Shown piece after piece: positions 24,676 to 36,149 of a stretch of 64,000 bases of DNA. The notes beneath the pieces are model-generated. The model searched no databases. It saw only the letters and a program-made list of their open reading frames with translations, and was not told where the DNA came from. Position numbers and translations under genes: made by a program. This DNA is from Crocodylus rhombifer (lineage: Eukaryota; Chordata; Crocodylia; Crocodylidae), in NCBI GenBank assembly GCA_038503035.1, contig JAVSML010024622.1, positions 515,255 to 579,254 of the forward strand. Reading direction: 5' to 3'. Every line of letters starts with the position of its first letter. The stretch's first letter is position 1.

Positions 24676-25896
24676 GGGTCTTAATTCTCAGGTAGCAGGA
24701 AGGGAATAAAGTAACAGATTGTCGGGATCCTTGAGCTTTCTGGGAGAACTGACAAGCTGAGATATGGTGGAAGTATTTTTAGTTATAAACTCAGCATGGG
24801 TTTGATGGCAATCCAGTAGTTGAAGCAGTGTTTGCTGTTTTTAAAACTGGCTAATGTTGGAAGTGATGACTTTGGCTGAAGGGCTGGATATATCAACATT
24901 TGTATACAGCTTGCAACGTTACAAAAACAATGTTGAGGTTAGAACAAACCCAAGGCTGAGACGGAAGTATCCACAACTCCTCCCTCCCCTTCCACTTGCT
25001 GGATTGAATCATCTAGTTGAATAGTATTATATTTTAGGTGTTTTCTGTTGACATAAATATGTATGAAAATCAAGTTCTGCAATACTAATACAATTCGGTG
25101 ACACTACAACAATACTTATATTTTTTTCTAGAAGCAGAGATGAATTGCTGTTTCTTAAGAGGCTGAAAGGAAGTGTACTTTTTATCAACCACATCTCTGA
25201 ACCTTGTCTTTGAAAAGTCTGCAACTACAAAATCTGACATTTTTAAACCATGAGGGTTTTAGGGTGGGGTTTTCAAAAGTGTAAATTACTTTCTTCCTTC
25301 TAGAGCATGCATCTAGTCCTTCTTATTGTGCATGTATGGGAGGGAGCACTTTATGGTATAGGACAATGGCGCTCCAGCTTTTGGTCCTGGGGGCCAGATA
25401 AGTGGCAGGGCCAGTCCATGGGCCACATTAACCCCTATGTGCCTGGGGCTTGGTACAGCCCCCTGCTTGCCCCACCCCATTCAACCTTGGGGGCTCCAGT
25501 ATCACCCTATTCCTATCCTACATGCTAGAATTGGGCCCTGGGACCTACCATACATATGCTTCCCTCCCCCCACCTTGCATTTGGTTCAGGTGCCAGATCT
25601 ACTGCGTAGAGAGCCCTGCTGGCCAGATGTGGCCTGTAGGCTGGGTGGGGCTTGAGTGCGCCTGGCATAGGGGAGTAAAGGGGGTTAGAAATAGGTATAG
25701 TGAAACATTGAGAAATTATAAAGGGACTGGATAGAGATCAAAACATTCACTGTTTGGAAGAGCAGACTAGATTTACTGTTTAGTTTTACTATGTACAAGT
25801 GTGATAGTAAGGTTGACTTTGCAAGCAGGGTACCTTCCCTTTTCTTCCAGCCTGTTCTAGCTTTCACTCCAGGACATGGTGCCTAGATAGTTTCAA

Positions 25897-25960
25897 TAAT
25901 TTCATAGTTGGTAGGCTTGGAAGGGGTCTGAGCAGATCATCAAGTCCAGCCCCTGAATTC
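25897..25960 (-). mobile_element. CR1 3'-end remnant
   Basis: TTTCATAGTTGGTAGGCTTG, then GATCATCAAGTCCAGCCCCT, is an antisense CR1 tail, about 60 bp. Confidence 0.7.
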
Positions 25961-26274
25961 TCATCTTTTCCCCTAAATCTTAGGAATTTCCATCTAACTG
26001 GTACATGTCCAGTAGACTATGTATAAGCATTGTATATAGACATTCTAACAAATAATCTGCTAGGAGATGTGAGAGATCATTTAAATCACAAAGCCAAAGC
26101 ATTGTTTATTCTAGAACTAAAAATAAATGGCCTACTTAATTTAAGTTGTATGACTCAATTAAAATACAATTTACACTTTGCTTTCAGATGAATTTAAAAA
26201 TGGCTTGTGCATTATTAAAAATTGGTTTATAATTTTATTTCTAGAAATAATGATTTTTTTTCTTCTAGGGGGTT

Positions 26275-26660
26275 GTGGGCTGACCCCTGAGAGCTCAGGT
26301 TCCTGACCTGCTGCCCTCCCCACCTGGTGGGTGCAACCCAGTGCTGCAGGGCACAGTGGGGCCATGTGAGGATATCCTTACCACTGCAAACTTCACGCTG
26401 CCCTGGCAATTGTGTCCCCTGTGTGAACGGCAGCAGTGGGGGGTGGCAGTGTGGTGTCATGTCCCTTGCTGCTGTCGCACGGGCAGGAGATGCCTTGCCA
26501 GGGAAGCACAAAGCTCACAGTAGCAAATATATTCCTGCGCAGCCCTGCTGTTCCCCGCAGTGCTACATTGCATCTGCTGGGCTGCAGAGGCCCCGGGGAA
26601 GGACAGCAGGGTGGGACCGGAAGCCCACAGCAGACGGCCCACCCTGCCCCCATTCCATGC
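26275..26660. repeat. Imperfect GC-rich foldback
   Basis: About 26337-26425 and 26480-26575 are imperfect inverted copies: GCACAGTGGGGCCATGTGAG pairs loosely with the complement of the 26540-26575 side, and TGCCCTGGCAA near 26399 with TTGCCAGGGAAG near 26495. Similarity fades outward to about 26275 and 26660. Open frames on both strands here are mirror images, not genes. Confidence 0.55.
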
Positions 26661-27282
26661 ACAGATCTGGGGGGCATGGGTCCCCAGATGAGAAATCTGC
26701 AGTTTTGTCAGGTAAAGGGGAAATCTGCATTTTTCTCTATTTTTCCAGTGGGAAAAGGAAAACCCAGATCCCTGGTGATAAGGTATGATGTAACTGTTAC
26801 AACTGGGTGTTCCTGTAGCAATACCAGTACAGCAAACCATTGCAGCTTTTTAACCCAGGAGTGGACAAAATACAACTGCCAGGCACTTCACCTTGCCCAC
26901 AGTGCCCATCAACAGATTGTGCCCTGCACAGCCCTTCCATCTACAAGGGTGGGAGCAAGGTGTCCATATGTACACTCTGCCCCCCCCCCCCAATACTGTA
27001 TTGCAACTTGCTCCCACCCTTATGGGTGGAAGGGCCTAGCCCGGCCAGCAGCAGCTCCTGTGTGGAGTTGCTGCTGCCGGTGCTGCAGCCCCCGGGGACC
27101 TGCTCTGCTTCCCCTACCTCCAGGTTGCTCTGGGCATCAGGTAGGGAAGCAGTGGGAGCATGGAGTGTGGCTGGGGCTGGGGCTGGCTGCAGCGTGGACC
27201 CTGTGCCCAGAGGGTGGCAGCAGTGTGGAGCTTGCCTGGGCCAGGGTGTGGGTGTGAGGGCGGGTATGGGGAGGTGGTGACA

Positions 27283-27680
27283 GCAGCAGCAGGCAGAGGT
27301 GCTCAGGGCACTGGTGCCTGGCAGGACATGGCTTCGACCAGCACTGCACATTGCGGCGAGGGGCTTAGACTGCATGTTGAAGGCTATCACTGGTGCTCTC
27401 TGCACTTGCTGGGCACAGGAGGGAAGCCCCAAGTGCTGGAGCTGGCTGCCTTTCCTACTGGGGCTGCATGACACAGGAGGAAAGCCCCAGGTGCCTGCCC
27501 CTGGAGGGGCAGGGAAGGCAGCCAGCTCCAGCACCTGGGGCTTACCTCCCATGTCCAGCAAGTGCGGGGAGCACTAGTGATACAGGCTGCGCCCCTAGCT
27601 TCCATGTGCAGCTCTGTCCAGACCTGCGCCCTGCTGGGCACCAGCACCCTGAGTGCCCCCACCTGCTGCACCATGGGAGG
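27283..27680. repeat. Long GC-rich inverted duplication inside the hAT element
   Basis: A left arm of about 170 bp (about 27283-27456) reappears inverted at about 27507-27680, with a spacer near 50 bp. The best-matched part is AGTGCTGGAGCTGGCTGCC on the left and GGCAGCCAGCTCCAGCACC on the right. Similar peptides can be read on opposite strands across the axis, which is what an inverted copy produces. Confidence 0.8.
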
Positions 27681-27888
27681 ATTGTGGGGGCATACCCTGC
27701 AAAACCCCACACACCCACACCCTGCCCCCACACATACACAAACCCCTAACATGCCCTATTTGACCCCCTGCATGCACACACATGACTAAGAATTTATTTT
27801 TGAGTTATGAAATCATCTCTATATATACTACACAAACACAAAACGTGACAAAAACATTTTTGTAATAAAATTAAAATATGTTTTAGTA

Positions 27889-29012
27889 TAGCAGTTTCCA
27901 AATTCTGACAGATTGCACACCACCAATTTAAAACAGTACAATCTTAAGTACCACCAGTAAATTTTTGTCATACAAAGTCATTATATGGGCCTTGGGCCAG
28001 TGCTATTCAACATCTTTATTAGCGACCTGGACGAGGGTGTGGAGAGCACCCTGTTCAAGTTCACTGATGCCACCAAGCTGTGGGGTAAAGTGAATACACC
28101 GGCAGGCAGGGACCGCATCCAGGCAGACCTGGATAGGTTAGAGAAGTGGGCGGATCTGAACAGGATGCGGTTCAACAAGGACAAGTGCAGGGTGCTGCAC
28201 CTGGAGAGAGGGAACCAGCATTATGGTTATAGGTTAGGGGCTGACCCTCTCAGCAGCACAGAGGCAGAGAAGGATCTTGGAGTCAGGATTGACTCCAGGA
28301 TGAATATGAGTTGCCAATGCGACGAAGCAATAGGCAGAGCCAACCACACCCTGTCATGCCAACGAGCATCACTAACAGGTCCAGAGAGGTGTTGCTCCCC
28401 CTCTATGCGGTGCTGGTCAGGCCACAGCTGGAGTACTGTGTCCAGTTCTGGGTGCTGCACTTCAAGAGGGACATGGGGAACCTGGAGAGGGGCCAGAGGA
28501 GGGCCACCCATATGGTTGGGGGCCTCCGTGGCCAGCCCTGTGAGAAGAGGCTGAGGGACATGAATCTCTTCAGTTTCCGCAAGAGGAGACTGAGGGGGGA
28601 TTTTGTGGCTGCCTACAACTTTATCAGGGACCAGCAGCAGGGTCTCAGGGAAAGTCTGTTCACCAGGGCCTCCCTTGGAGTCACCAGGAACAATGGCCAC
28701 AAGCTGAGGAAGGATAGGTTTGGGTTAGATATTAGGAAGAACTACTTCATGGTAAGGGTGGCCAGAGCCTGGAATAGGCTTCCCAGAGAAACGGTGCTCT
28801 CGTCTTTCTTGGAGATCTTCAAGAGGAGACTGGATAGGCATCTGGCTGGGGTCTTATGACCCCTGCCACCCCCAGTGGTCCTTCCTGCCCATGGCAGGGA
28901 GTCGGACTACGTGATCTGTCTAGGTCCCTTCCGACTCAGTGATTCTATGATTATAATAAATCTGTTAACGTGTACCACTGACAGGTTGTCTGCCACAGAT
29001 TGGAAACCACTG
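27889..29012. mobile_element. hAT-type element nested in the 26856 element, carrying a CR1
   Basis: Left end TAGCAGTTTCCAAATTCTG; right end CAGATTGGAAACCACTG. The flanks TTTTAGTA (27881-27888) and TCCTAGTA (29013-29020) match 6/8. The related copy near 43850 lacks this insertion, supporting the boundaries. Without the CR1 it is only about 150 bp. Confidence 0.7.
27986..28955 (+). mobile_element. CR1 LINE copy C, 5'-truncated, inactive
   Basis: It begins within the reverse transcriptase (LGPVLFNIFISDLDEG) and runs to the 3' tail ATTCTATGATTATAA. The catalytic FADD is changed to FTDA, removing the second Asp, and a frameshift lies between about 28311 and 28380. The C-terminal LFTRASLGVTRNNGHKL and the CR1 3' UTR are clear. 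Confidence 0.9.
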
Positions 29013-29278
29013 TCCTAGTAGGTTGTTTGACTTTTAGGGTATGATTTGGTTTTTTTTTTTCTGGTTCAAATTGGCACCCCTTCCTCCCAAAAGGAGTATT
29101 TCTGGGGGTAAGGGGAGGGACTTTTGGTGGCAAAAGTCAGGGATTAGGGGGTGGGACTTCTGGTCCCAAGATGGAGACCAGGAAGCAGGGCAGCTGTCAA
29201 GGGGCGGGGCTACCCATATGGCCCTTGACTGCTCACCAAAACTCTAGTAGCCCTCCACCTGAAATAATTGCCCACTCA

Positions 29279-31058
29279 TTTTAACCAGTTTCAGAGTTAA
29301 ATGTACAGCTGTTTAGTTTGGTTTGTTTGCATAACTTCAGTTTCATGCTGACAGTTACACTATAATGTCTGAATGTACTTCCTAGCAGCAACTCCCTCTT
29401 CCCTTCTGAAGCAGTTGAAAACTCAGTAGCCAGAGATTGCATTTTGTAGTAATTCGTTACTAGATAATAGTATTTAGAGACGTATTTTTTCAAGCTCTCA
29501 CAAAATACAAGAATTTGCCTAATCAAAGGATCAAGAACTCCAATAAGGAGCTTTAAAAGAGGGAAAGAAACCACTGCAGAAACGATGTAGAACGTGTGGC
29601 TCAGTGGACATGTGATAATTTGATGTACAGCTGTTTGGCATTTGAGTCTCTAAATTATAGTTCTGTAGTTTGATATTTGTAGTTGGACAATGATTTTCCA
29701 AATAATAGCTTTCTCCCAGTATTTCAGAAGAAGGTTGATACACAAAAGATAGATTTTAATCTTTTTTTTATTCTCATTTTTATTTTCCCAAAACAAGACT
29801 AATGTCTGTGGGTTGGAAAACAATAGAATGTGTTGACTTTTAACTAAATCTAGCTTTCACAATTAATTTAATATTTTTGCTAATCAGGAAGATGTGTATA
29901 TATTTAAGGAATTATGTAGACTTGATCTCATTCTTCATTTGTACATTTATATTAAAAAGGATGAATTCAATGCTTTTATTTATTTACTAGATCAGCAGGT
30001 CTCAACCTTTTTAGCCTTACAGCCCTCTCCAAAACGTCCTGATTTTTAACAGCATTCCGGTTGATAATTGCTGAGATGCTAAGATCCTAGATGGTGCCAG
30101 GTGAGGGCCCCTGTGTCCCACTCTTTCTACTGTCTGTCACCTCCCCAACCCTGGTCTGTGCCTAAGGGGCAAGTACAGCCCCTGTATCAAGGCAGTTTCT
30201 CTGGATTTGCATGCTGGTCCCTGGAGCCCACCTGCCTTTTCAGCCCCTTCTCTTGGTCTTGGAATTGGGGTTGGGGATGGAAGTGATGAGCTGGGTTGAA
30301 AAAATGTTTACTAGTATTTTTCTGCATACCAATCGCAAGGGGTAAACTTCTCCAAGAATTCACAGTGAGAAAACTGCAGTGGGTTCTGGGTAGAACAAGC
30401 TACAAACTGCAAAAGCACTGCTCAGGTTTTTTAATTTTTTTACTCTGTAGAAGTACTGTCAGCAGAGGACCACTTCTGAGGATGTTTAGGAGCCTTATAG
30501 CTGAGTCTGGAACTAATCTTAAGGAGAGCTCCTGTGGCCATAGAGGGCTTTGATGGAAAATGCACACACAGGCTTATCTAGTAGAAAGGAATCCTAGTTC
30601 AGTGTTCTCTCATGGATTATAAAACATTTCTTGGGATGACTTTTTACAGTGAGGAAGAGGAAAAAAATTATTCTATTGTCCTTTATTGAATTCAGCTATG
30701 TTCATTCTGTTTGTAGTTTTTATATTATTGGGATGTTCATACTTTCTCTTCAAAAATGAGTTGCCCACCAACACTATCTTTGGGGAACAGGTAATATTTT
30801 TATTATTTATTTCAGAATGCTTAGTTCCTGTTGTTCAGAATAGGACTACTGAAATTTTATAGAGCTTTTGTGATATCAGGTTACAATAGACTTGGAGCAA
30901 ATTTCTTCAAGTAGCCTAGCTACAGACAGCCAAAACATTTAAGAGCAAGGGAAGCTATCTGCATGCCTCAAGCCATGACTCGTAAGAATTAGAATTCTGT
31001 ATATCTTTCAGTAGAGAGCACTCTCTTTTCCTTTTGCTTCCTTGCTAATTGTTTAATG
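29279..31058. other. Unassigned AT-rich DNA
   Basis: CAGCAGGTCTCAACCTTTTT at 29993 looks like one hAT end without an obvious partner. Otherwise nothing recognised. Confidence 0.5.
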
Positions 31059-31311
31059 CAGGGATGTAAAACATACAGCCAGGAGACCGGATCTAGCCTG
31101 TGGAAGTGGGTCATCTGGCCTGTGGAGCTTCCTGCAGGTTGGGTGACCCACTGCCAAATCTAGCATCTGTGCAGGTTAACCCAGGAGATTAACACTGCTG
31201 GTGTTCCTCACCCCTTTATGTGCCACTGAACTTCTGTTTTTTGGTAGCTGTTGTCAATTAAAATTGATGCCAGTTGGCAGTGGGGTGGGGAGTGGTTGTA
31301 TTAAACCCCTG
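31059..31311. mobile_element. Probable hAT element, GTGTAAAAC-ended
   Basis: Left end CAGGGATGTAAAACATACAG, right end TTGTATTAAACCCCTG. The internal GACCGGATCTAGCCTGTGG is shared by several such repeats. The flanking 8-mers do not match. Confidence 0.5.
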
Positions 31312-32426
31312 GATGTTGGTTGCACCAACAACTGCAGCAAAATGCCTCGTGATCCGGAAGTGATATTCATATTGGGTACTTAATTCACAGTATGTTTTCA
31401 GGCAAAGGATGGTACGGCTAAATGTTGTGGTTTTGATTTTCGCCACATTGCCACTCGTCTGATGTTCCTTCTGTCAGTCCTCTTTTGCATTTGATTGGAG
31501 AAGCTGTGCCATTGCAACAGATGTTTCAGCAATCAGCTGTAGCAACTCAGTGGTCTTGCACAGCTGTTTGCTGCAGCTGTATATATCCCATGCTAGTTCA
31601 CAGGCTCTCGTAACCCTATGAAGTGTCATGGTTCTACTGTTCTTGGTTCAAGCAAAATGACTAGATAATCAGAGTAATACGGGGTAGCTGTAGTAATTTC
31701 TAAAGCTTCTCAATGGGGGAAGGCTGCCTGTACTCCCAGAGAGAACTGAGAGTAAAAATTTCTGTAGATGAGATCCCAGCTGACTGATTATTTTAAAGGG
31801 TTGGCCGTTATAGTGTTCCTAGGATGCATAAAATAATTGGTGAGATGAGGGGAATCTTAGTTCTTTGATTTTGTTTTGTTTTTTTCCCCCTGTTGAATAC
31901 AGTTTTGAAGTTAGATTAATCAGTTATGGCTCTTTCTCCTTGTGGCTATATGCCAAAGTTACAGGGTTATATTTTGAGCAAATATTTTGCAATAAAATTA
32001 ATAGGTTTAGTAATTGTTATCTTACTATTAATCACTATGCTAGCAAGAAAAAATATAATACTAATGGAGGAATGTTTTGCTCAATAGCAAGCTGACCGAG
32101 TCGACAAGATCTGGTTTTGTTTTTTTTTTTTTCCTCCCCCTTTTCTTTTTTTAATGAAAATTACAAGACAATGTGTAGTTTTAACTGAACAAAATATCTG
32201 GAAACTTTTAAGGCTTAAGGATATTAATTCATTAGATTATCTAGTCTAAAGTATGAAAATATAGGATACAGATTTTTTCTTTGTGATATTGGGGCAAGTT
32301 CTTCCATGGTATTTTCATTATTTGATGTAAAAAAATGAGTTAAATGCCTTATAAATGGGGAGGAAGCTAAAGATAGAATTCCAGCCCTGCAGATTTTGCA
32401 GTTTTTAAATAAACAATATAATAAAG
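31312..32426. other. Unassigned DNA
   Basis: AT-rich; no exon, repeat border or RNA gene recognised. Confidence 0.6.
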
Positions 32427-32701
32427 CAGGCGTGTCAGTAGTGTAGCTCCCCAGGACATATCAGGATCATAGAGGCTCTTCTGGGCTGGAACTAGACCCA
32501 CTTCTTGTGGGGCGAGTGGTGACAGAAGGAATTAATACAGTTGTTGCTCCCTCCCTGCCCCACCGCTAACCCCCCATTTTTGCCCCCTCCGGGCAGATAT
32601 ACAGCCCCAATGAGTCTTCATAGTTGAGAAGTTGGTCGTGGGCCTATCACCAAATTCCCGGCCCCTCCAGGAGCCCTGCAGCTGTATCTTTGACACTGCT
32701 G
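32427..32701. mobile_element. Short hAT-type element (complete)
   Basis: Left end CAGGCGTGTCA, right end TTTGACACTGCTG. The flanks TAATAAAG and TAATAAAA match 7/8. It is 275 bp with no coding capacity, just upstream of the first B56 exon. Confidence 0.75.
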
Positions 32702-33089
32702 TAATAAAATCGGTGGTACAGTACAACAAATATATTAATTGAATGATTAGTGCTATATAGCTTTTATATGTGGTGGGGATGTATGTATATATAAAGTGTA
32801 ATTTTTCCTATGTTCCCTATTTATGTTACCATATCACTCTTTTTAAAATTCCTTGAACACTGTGGATAAGATGTAAAAACTGAGGTTTTCACTGCATATT
32901 AGTGGAACATTTAATTATGTTTACAGTTGTAACAGCGCTGAATGTATGTTTTGCTTGCCATCTGACTTGTATCCTGTATTAAAAATGCAGGCAGGTATGT
33001 TGTGTGGGTTACAGCTAATAATTAGAGATTTAAACATTCACGCTTCATTTCTTCTAAAAACATGTTTGTTTGTTTTTCTCTGCTTACAG

Positions 33090-33286
33090 ATGCCACCTCA
33101 AATGAGCAGCAAGAACTTTTTTGTCAGAAGTTGCAGCAGTGTTGCATACTGTTTGATTTCATAGACTCTGTTTCAGACTTGAAGAGCAAAGAAATTAAGA
33201 GAGCAACACTGAATGAACTGGTTGAATATGTTTCAACAAATCGTGGAGTGCTTGTTGAATCAGCATATGCTGACATAGTGAAAATG
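33090..33286 (+). CDS. Internal coding exon of a B56-epsilon-like PP2A regulatory subunit (first exon seen here)
   Basis: B56 (PPP2R5) proteins are HEAT-repeat subunits that bind the PP2A scaffold/catalytic core and select substrates. This exon follows a pyrimidine-rich CTTACAG acceptor and ends AAAATG|GTAAGT, a strong donor. It is 197 nt: two bases completing a split Asp codon, then 65 codons. The peptide starts [11 protein letters not shown] and includes KLQQCC, SDLK and TLNELVEY, the N-terminal end of the B56 HEAT domain. EQ.ELF and KLQQCC resemble epsilon rather than the KLRQCC of alpha and gamma. Against human PPP2R5E recalled from memory, roughly 60% of residues match with no length change, which is low for an amniote orthologue. 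The ORF is intact. The preceding coding exon was not found. A divergent PPP2R5E or an epsilon paralogue are the two readings. Confidence 0.9.
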
Positions 33287-33425
33287 GTAAGTAAAATCTG
33301 GAGTTGAACTCCTTTGATATTTTTGGCACAGTGTAGCTTCTCGGCCTCTTGAAGGCTCAGATTGAAAACATTTACTGATCCTTACAGTTCCTATCTGACT
33401 TTATACTGTTGCAACAGTTATAGAC

Positions 33426-33757
33426 CACTGATTCTCAACCAGGGTGTTATGGCACTCTGCAGTGCTTAGAGATCGTTTCAGGAGTGTTATGGAGTACTGC
33501 ACAACGTCAGCACTATTAGGTGTGCAAACATGATTCACAAGATAAAATTTAGAGTTAACACTATAGGTTCCCATGTGAAAAAAACATTCTGACTTGTCAT
33601 CTTCTGGAGTTTTTTGCAATAGAACAGTTGCTCTATTTTTCTGTAGTCAAGAAAAGAAAACTAATAGCTGGCATTTTCTGAGGGATGCTTCAAATCTACT
33701 AAGGGGTGTCTTGAGTCTTGTGGGGTGCCTTGTGTCTAAAAAGGTTGAGAATTGCTG
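33426..33757. mobile_element. Non-autonomous hAT element, TTCTCAACC-ended family (complete)
   Basis: CACTGATTCTCAACC and GGTTGAGAATTGCTG are terminal repeats. Both flanks are TTATAGAC (33418-33425 and 33758-33765), a perfect 8-bp duplication. It lies 139 bp downstream of a B56 exon donor. Family copies are at 10308 and 43227. Confidence 0.9.
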
Positions 33758-33765
33758 TTATAGAC

Positions 33766-34431
33766 TATTACTATAAGTTTAATAATATTTGTTCATGATA
33801 ATTTTCACCTATAGAATTGTTTAGATTTATAAACATTGTTTAGAATTGTGTAATATTTTTCTGCTTAAAACTTTATTTGCTCTGATGTAATAAATGCAGC
33901 ATATTTTAAAATTGACTAACATGAAAAGCTTAGATTTTGGGCACGCTGAATGTAGAAACAAATGCAAACACTTTGAGTTCTTCTAGCATTTGCTTGAGAA
34001 TGGTAATAGTTCTATGCACTGAAGGTTTTTTTTTTTCTTGGAAAGATTCTAGTTGAAGTTGGCTTCAGTGGAAAGGAAGCTTCTGTACAAGAAACTGAAT
34101 CTACCATATCATACGCCCTCCCCTTCTTCCCCCACCCCCACCCCAAAAGAAAAAAAACAGCTGTGAGAAGCTTGTGCATTATATGCAAGGAAATATAGTG
34201 ACAGCAGTATATCTGCTACTTGAGCTTCAGCTGGGCAAAAGCGAAAGTCAAGTCTATGTGTGGTTGATAGGAGGTGAACAGTGAACATCATGCTCAAATA
34301 CCTAGCTGCTGCTACTCAGTTACTTACTACAAGGAAAGATCTTTTCTTCATTCTGGCATTCTTAAGTAAAGTGTGCATCTTACTCCAGGGTATATTGTAT
34401 ATGAACAAATACAGTATTTAGTGTATCTATA
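33766..34431. other. Intron sequence, nothing recognised
   Basis: AT-rich intron between the first and second B56 exons, with a C-rich strand-biased patch near 34115-34145. Confidence 0.6.
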
Positions 34432-35232
34432 ATGTTTTGGGAAAAATATGGCCCATGGGCCATATCTGTCTGGCCCGTGATTGGTCCCTTGGTCCCCCTG
34501 TGACCCAGGTACGGGAGGCAGCCTGAGCTGTGGCATGTGCGGCTGGTCCCACCACTCCGGGCATGCAGTGGGGCAGGGCAGTGTGGCTTCTGGACTCCAC
34601 TGCCTGAGTACCGTGGCCCCTGTGTTTTGCATCCACCACTGGGGTTGCCCAGTGGAGCAGGTGGGCAGGGTCTCCATAGAGGCTGGCTGAGGACCTGCGT
34701 AGGCAGTGTACAATTGACTGGGTGGATGGGATGGGGCCACAGATGGGAGGGGAGTGGTGTCTGGGTGTGAGATTGGTGGGCAGGACCAGGGCTGGGACTG
34801 GGATTGCAGGGCAGTAATGGCACGGAAGCAGGGCCTGGGGTAGAACCACGATCCAGTCTTGGCACACCCCTGCCCGTGGAACCAGTGCCCATCACAAGGA
34901 TATGCAGGCAGTCGATCGTGGCTCTGCCTGATCCTGCAGTGTCACTGCTCTGTGATCCTGGCCCTGCTTGCCTGTCCCACTCCTGGATGCTACTCTCTAT
35001 GGCCCCATCCCATCCACCTGGCTTAGCGCATCCTGCCCACATGGGTCCTGGGGTGGTCTCCATGGAGACCCTGGGATTCCCAGTTGGTAACAGTGCAGGG
35101 TTGGGCCCCAGGGCAGGGTCATTTAGCAAATTTTAGTGAGCTGTTGTGTGGCAGGGGGGTGTTGACCCAGCCCACAACAGCTCACCAAAACTCCCTAGGT
35201 GGCCCTTGGGGCCCAAGTAATGCCCACCACTG
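34432..35232. mobile_element. hAT-type element, GGGTGGGCAA family, worn left end
   Basis: The right end GTAATGCCCACCACTG is clear. The left end TTTTGGGAAAAATATGGCCC is eroded from GGGTGGGCAAAATATGGCCC. The interior is GC-rich, with CTCACCAAAACTCCCTAGG near the right end as in related copies. The target duplication is not resolved. Confidence 0.65.
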
Positions 35233-35245
35233 AGCTACACTGTAT

Positions 35246-35506
35246 CAGTGGTTCTCAATTTTATTGGTCTCGAGACATCCTTCCATACCTTTTGTGAATT
35301 AAGTGGCACCCAATTTAAAAGATAACTCCTATAATACTGTACTTGCTTGCTTTGCAAAGGGATCAGGCAGTGGAGGTGAGGGATTGGCTAGGCAGGGACA
35401 AGTCTAAGCCTCTACTTACGTACTTATCTCCTCACATCTTGTGGCACTGTTCAAAGGATCTGACGGCACCCCAGAGTGCCATAGGACCCTGTTTAAGGAA
35501 TCGCTG
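35246..35506. mobile_element. Non-autonomous hAT element (complete)
   Basis: CAGTGGTTCTCAATTTTATT to AAGGAATCGCTG. The flanks CACTGTAT (35238-35245) and CACTATAT (35507-35514) match 7/8. Related copies are at 46902-47156 and, inverted, at 61664-61935; shared phrases include GTGAATT-AA-GCACCCAATT and TTATCTCCTCACA. Confidence 0.85.
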
Positions 35507-35514
35507 CACTATAT

Positions 35515-36149
35515 GAACATCTGCCACTGTTTTGGTCTCTAAACTCTCTTAGAGTATTCTAGTGTAAGTAATCTACTTTTATATCAATGGGATGCACCTG
35601 TATGATCCAGAGTATGTACAAACTGATTTGCTTTACATGTCTTCTCCAGATAATATTAATAGAATAGGCAAAGAATTTATTCAAAATTATTATTCAGGGT
35701 GACACCTTTTATCTTCTTTTTTGACAGATGTTTATTTTTTAGATAAGAGATGTTTTTAGCATTTCAGAGCAATCCATGTCATGTATTTAAATCATGACTG
35801 GTTAATTAGTTTTTAAAAATTTGCCAATATATAGTCCCCAGAAGCAACAGGTAGGGATTTTAATATCTAGAAGCAAAATTTTCACATGTATGCAAGACAG
35901 TGCTAAGTAATAGGTATGCATTTTTAAAGATCCATTCCACATTAACAAATTACCAACAGTAAGAGTTTTGGATAAACTAACTTCTTAAGCATGACTTGTA
36001 CTCCACTTGTAGAATGTTGGCAAAACTAAATTTTCTTCCATTTCTGTTATGAAAGTCAATTTCACATGTCACCTGTGATCACTTTTAACATTTTTTAAGT
36101 CTTTTCAGATATTGAGAGGGGCTAAGTTGGAGGGGAAGGGGGTGAACTG
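35515..36149. other. Intron sequence, nothing recognised
   Basis: AT-rich intron DNA without repeat borders. Confidence 0.6.

Larger units (their letters stand above)
22617..26269. other. Unassigned, with two small CR1 tails
   Basis: AT-rich DNA with no exon found. The only recognised repeats are the antisense CR1 remnants listed separately. 25370-25660 is GC-rich, with AGCTTTTGGTCCTGGGGGCC suggesting a worn hAT-like repeat. Confidence 0.5.
26856..29278. mobile_element. Large hAT-type element, GGGTGGGCAA-ended family, with nested insertions
   Basis: The left end CAGGAGTGGACAAAATA and right end AATTATTGCCCACTCA (written in part; right end at 29263-29278 reads AAATAATTGCCCACTCA) form terminal repeats. 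The flanks at 26848-26855 and 29279-29286 are both TTTTAACC, a perfect 8-bp target duplication. The 2.4-kb span includes a GC-rich foldback and a second hAT (27889-29012) that contains a CR1. No transposase was recognised. Confidence 0.85.

Noticed and set aside
26436..27561. Open frames of 273 (+) and 206 (-) codons
   Set aside because: They cross repeat boundaries and foldbacks, and the two strands give mirror-image peptides, as inverted duplications do.
34380..35129. Open frame of 249 codons on the minus strand
   Set aside because: It fills a hAT element interior and extends past its left end; proline-rich composition without a domain.
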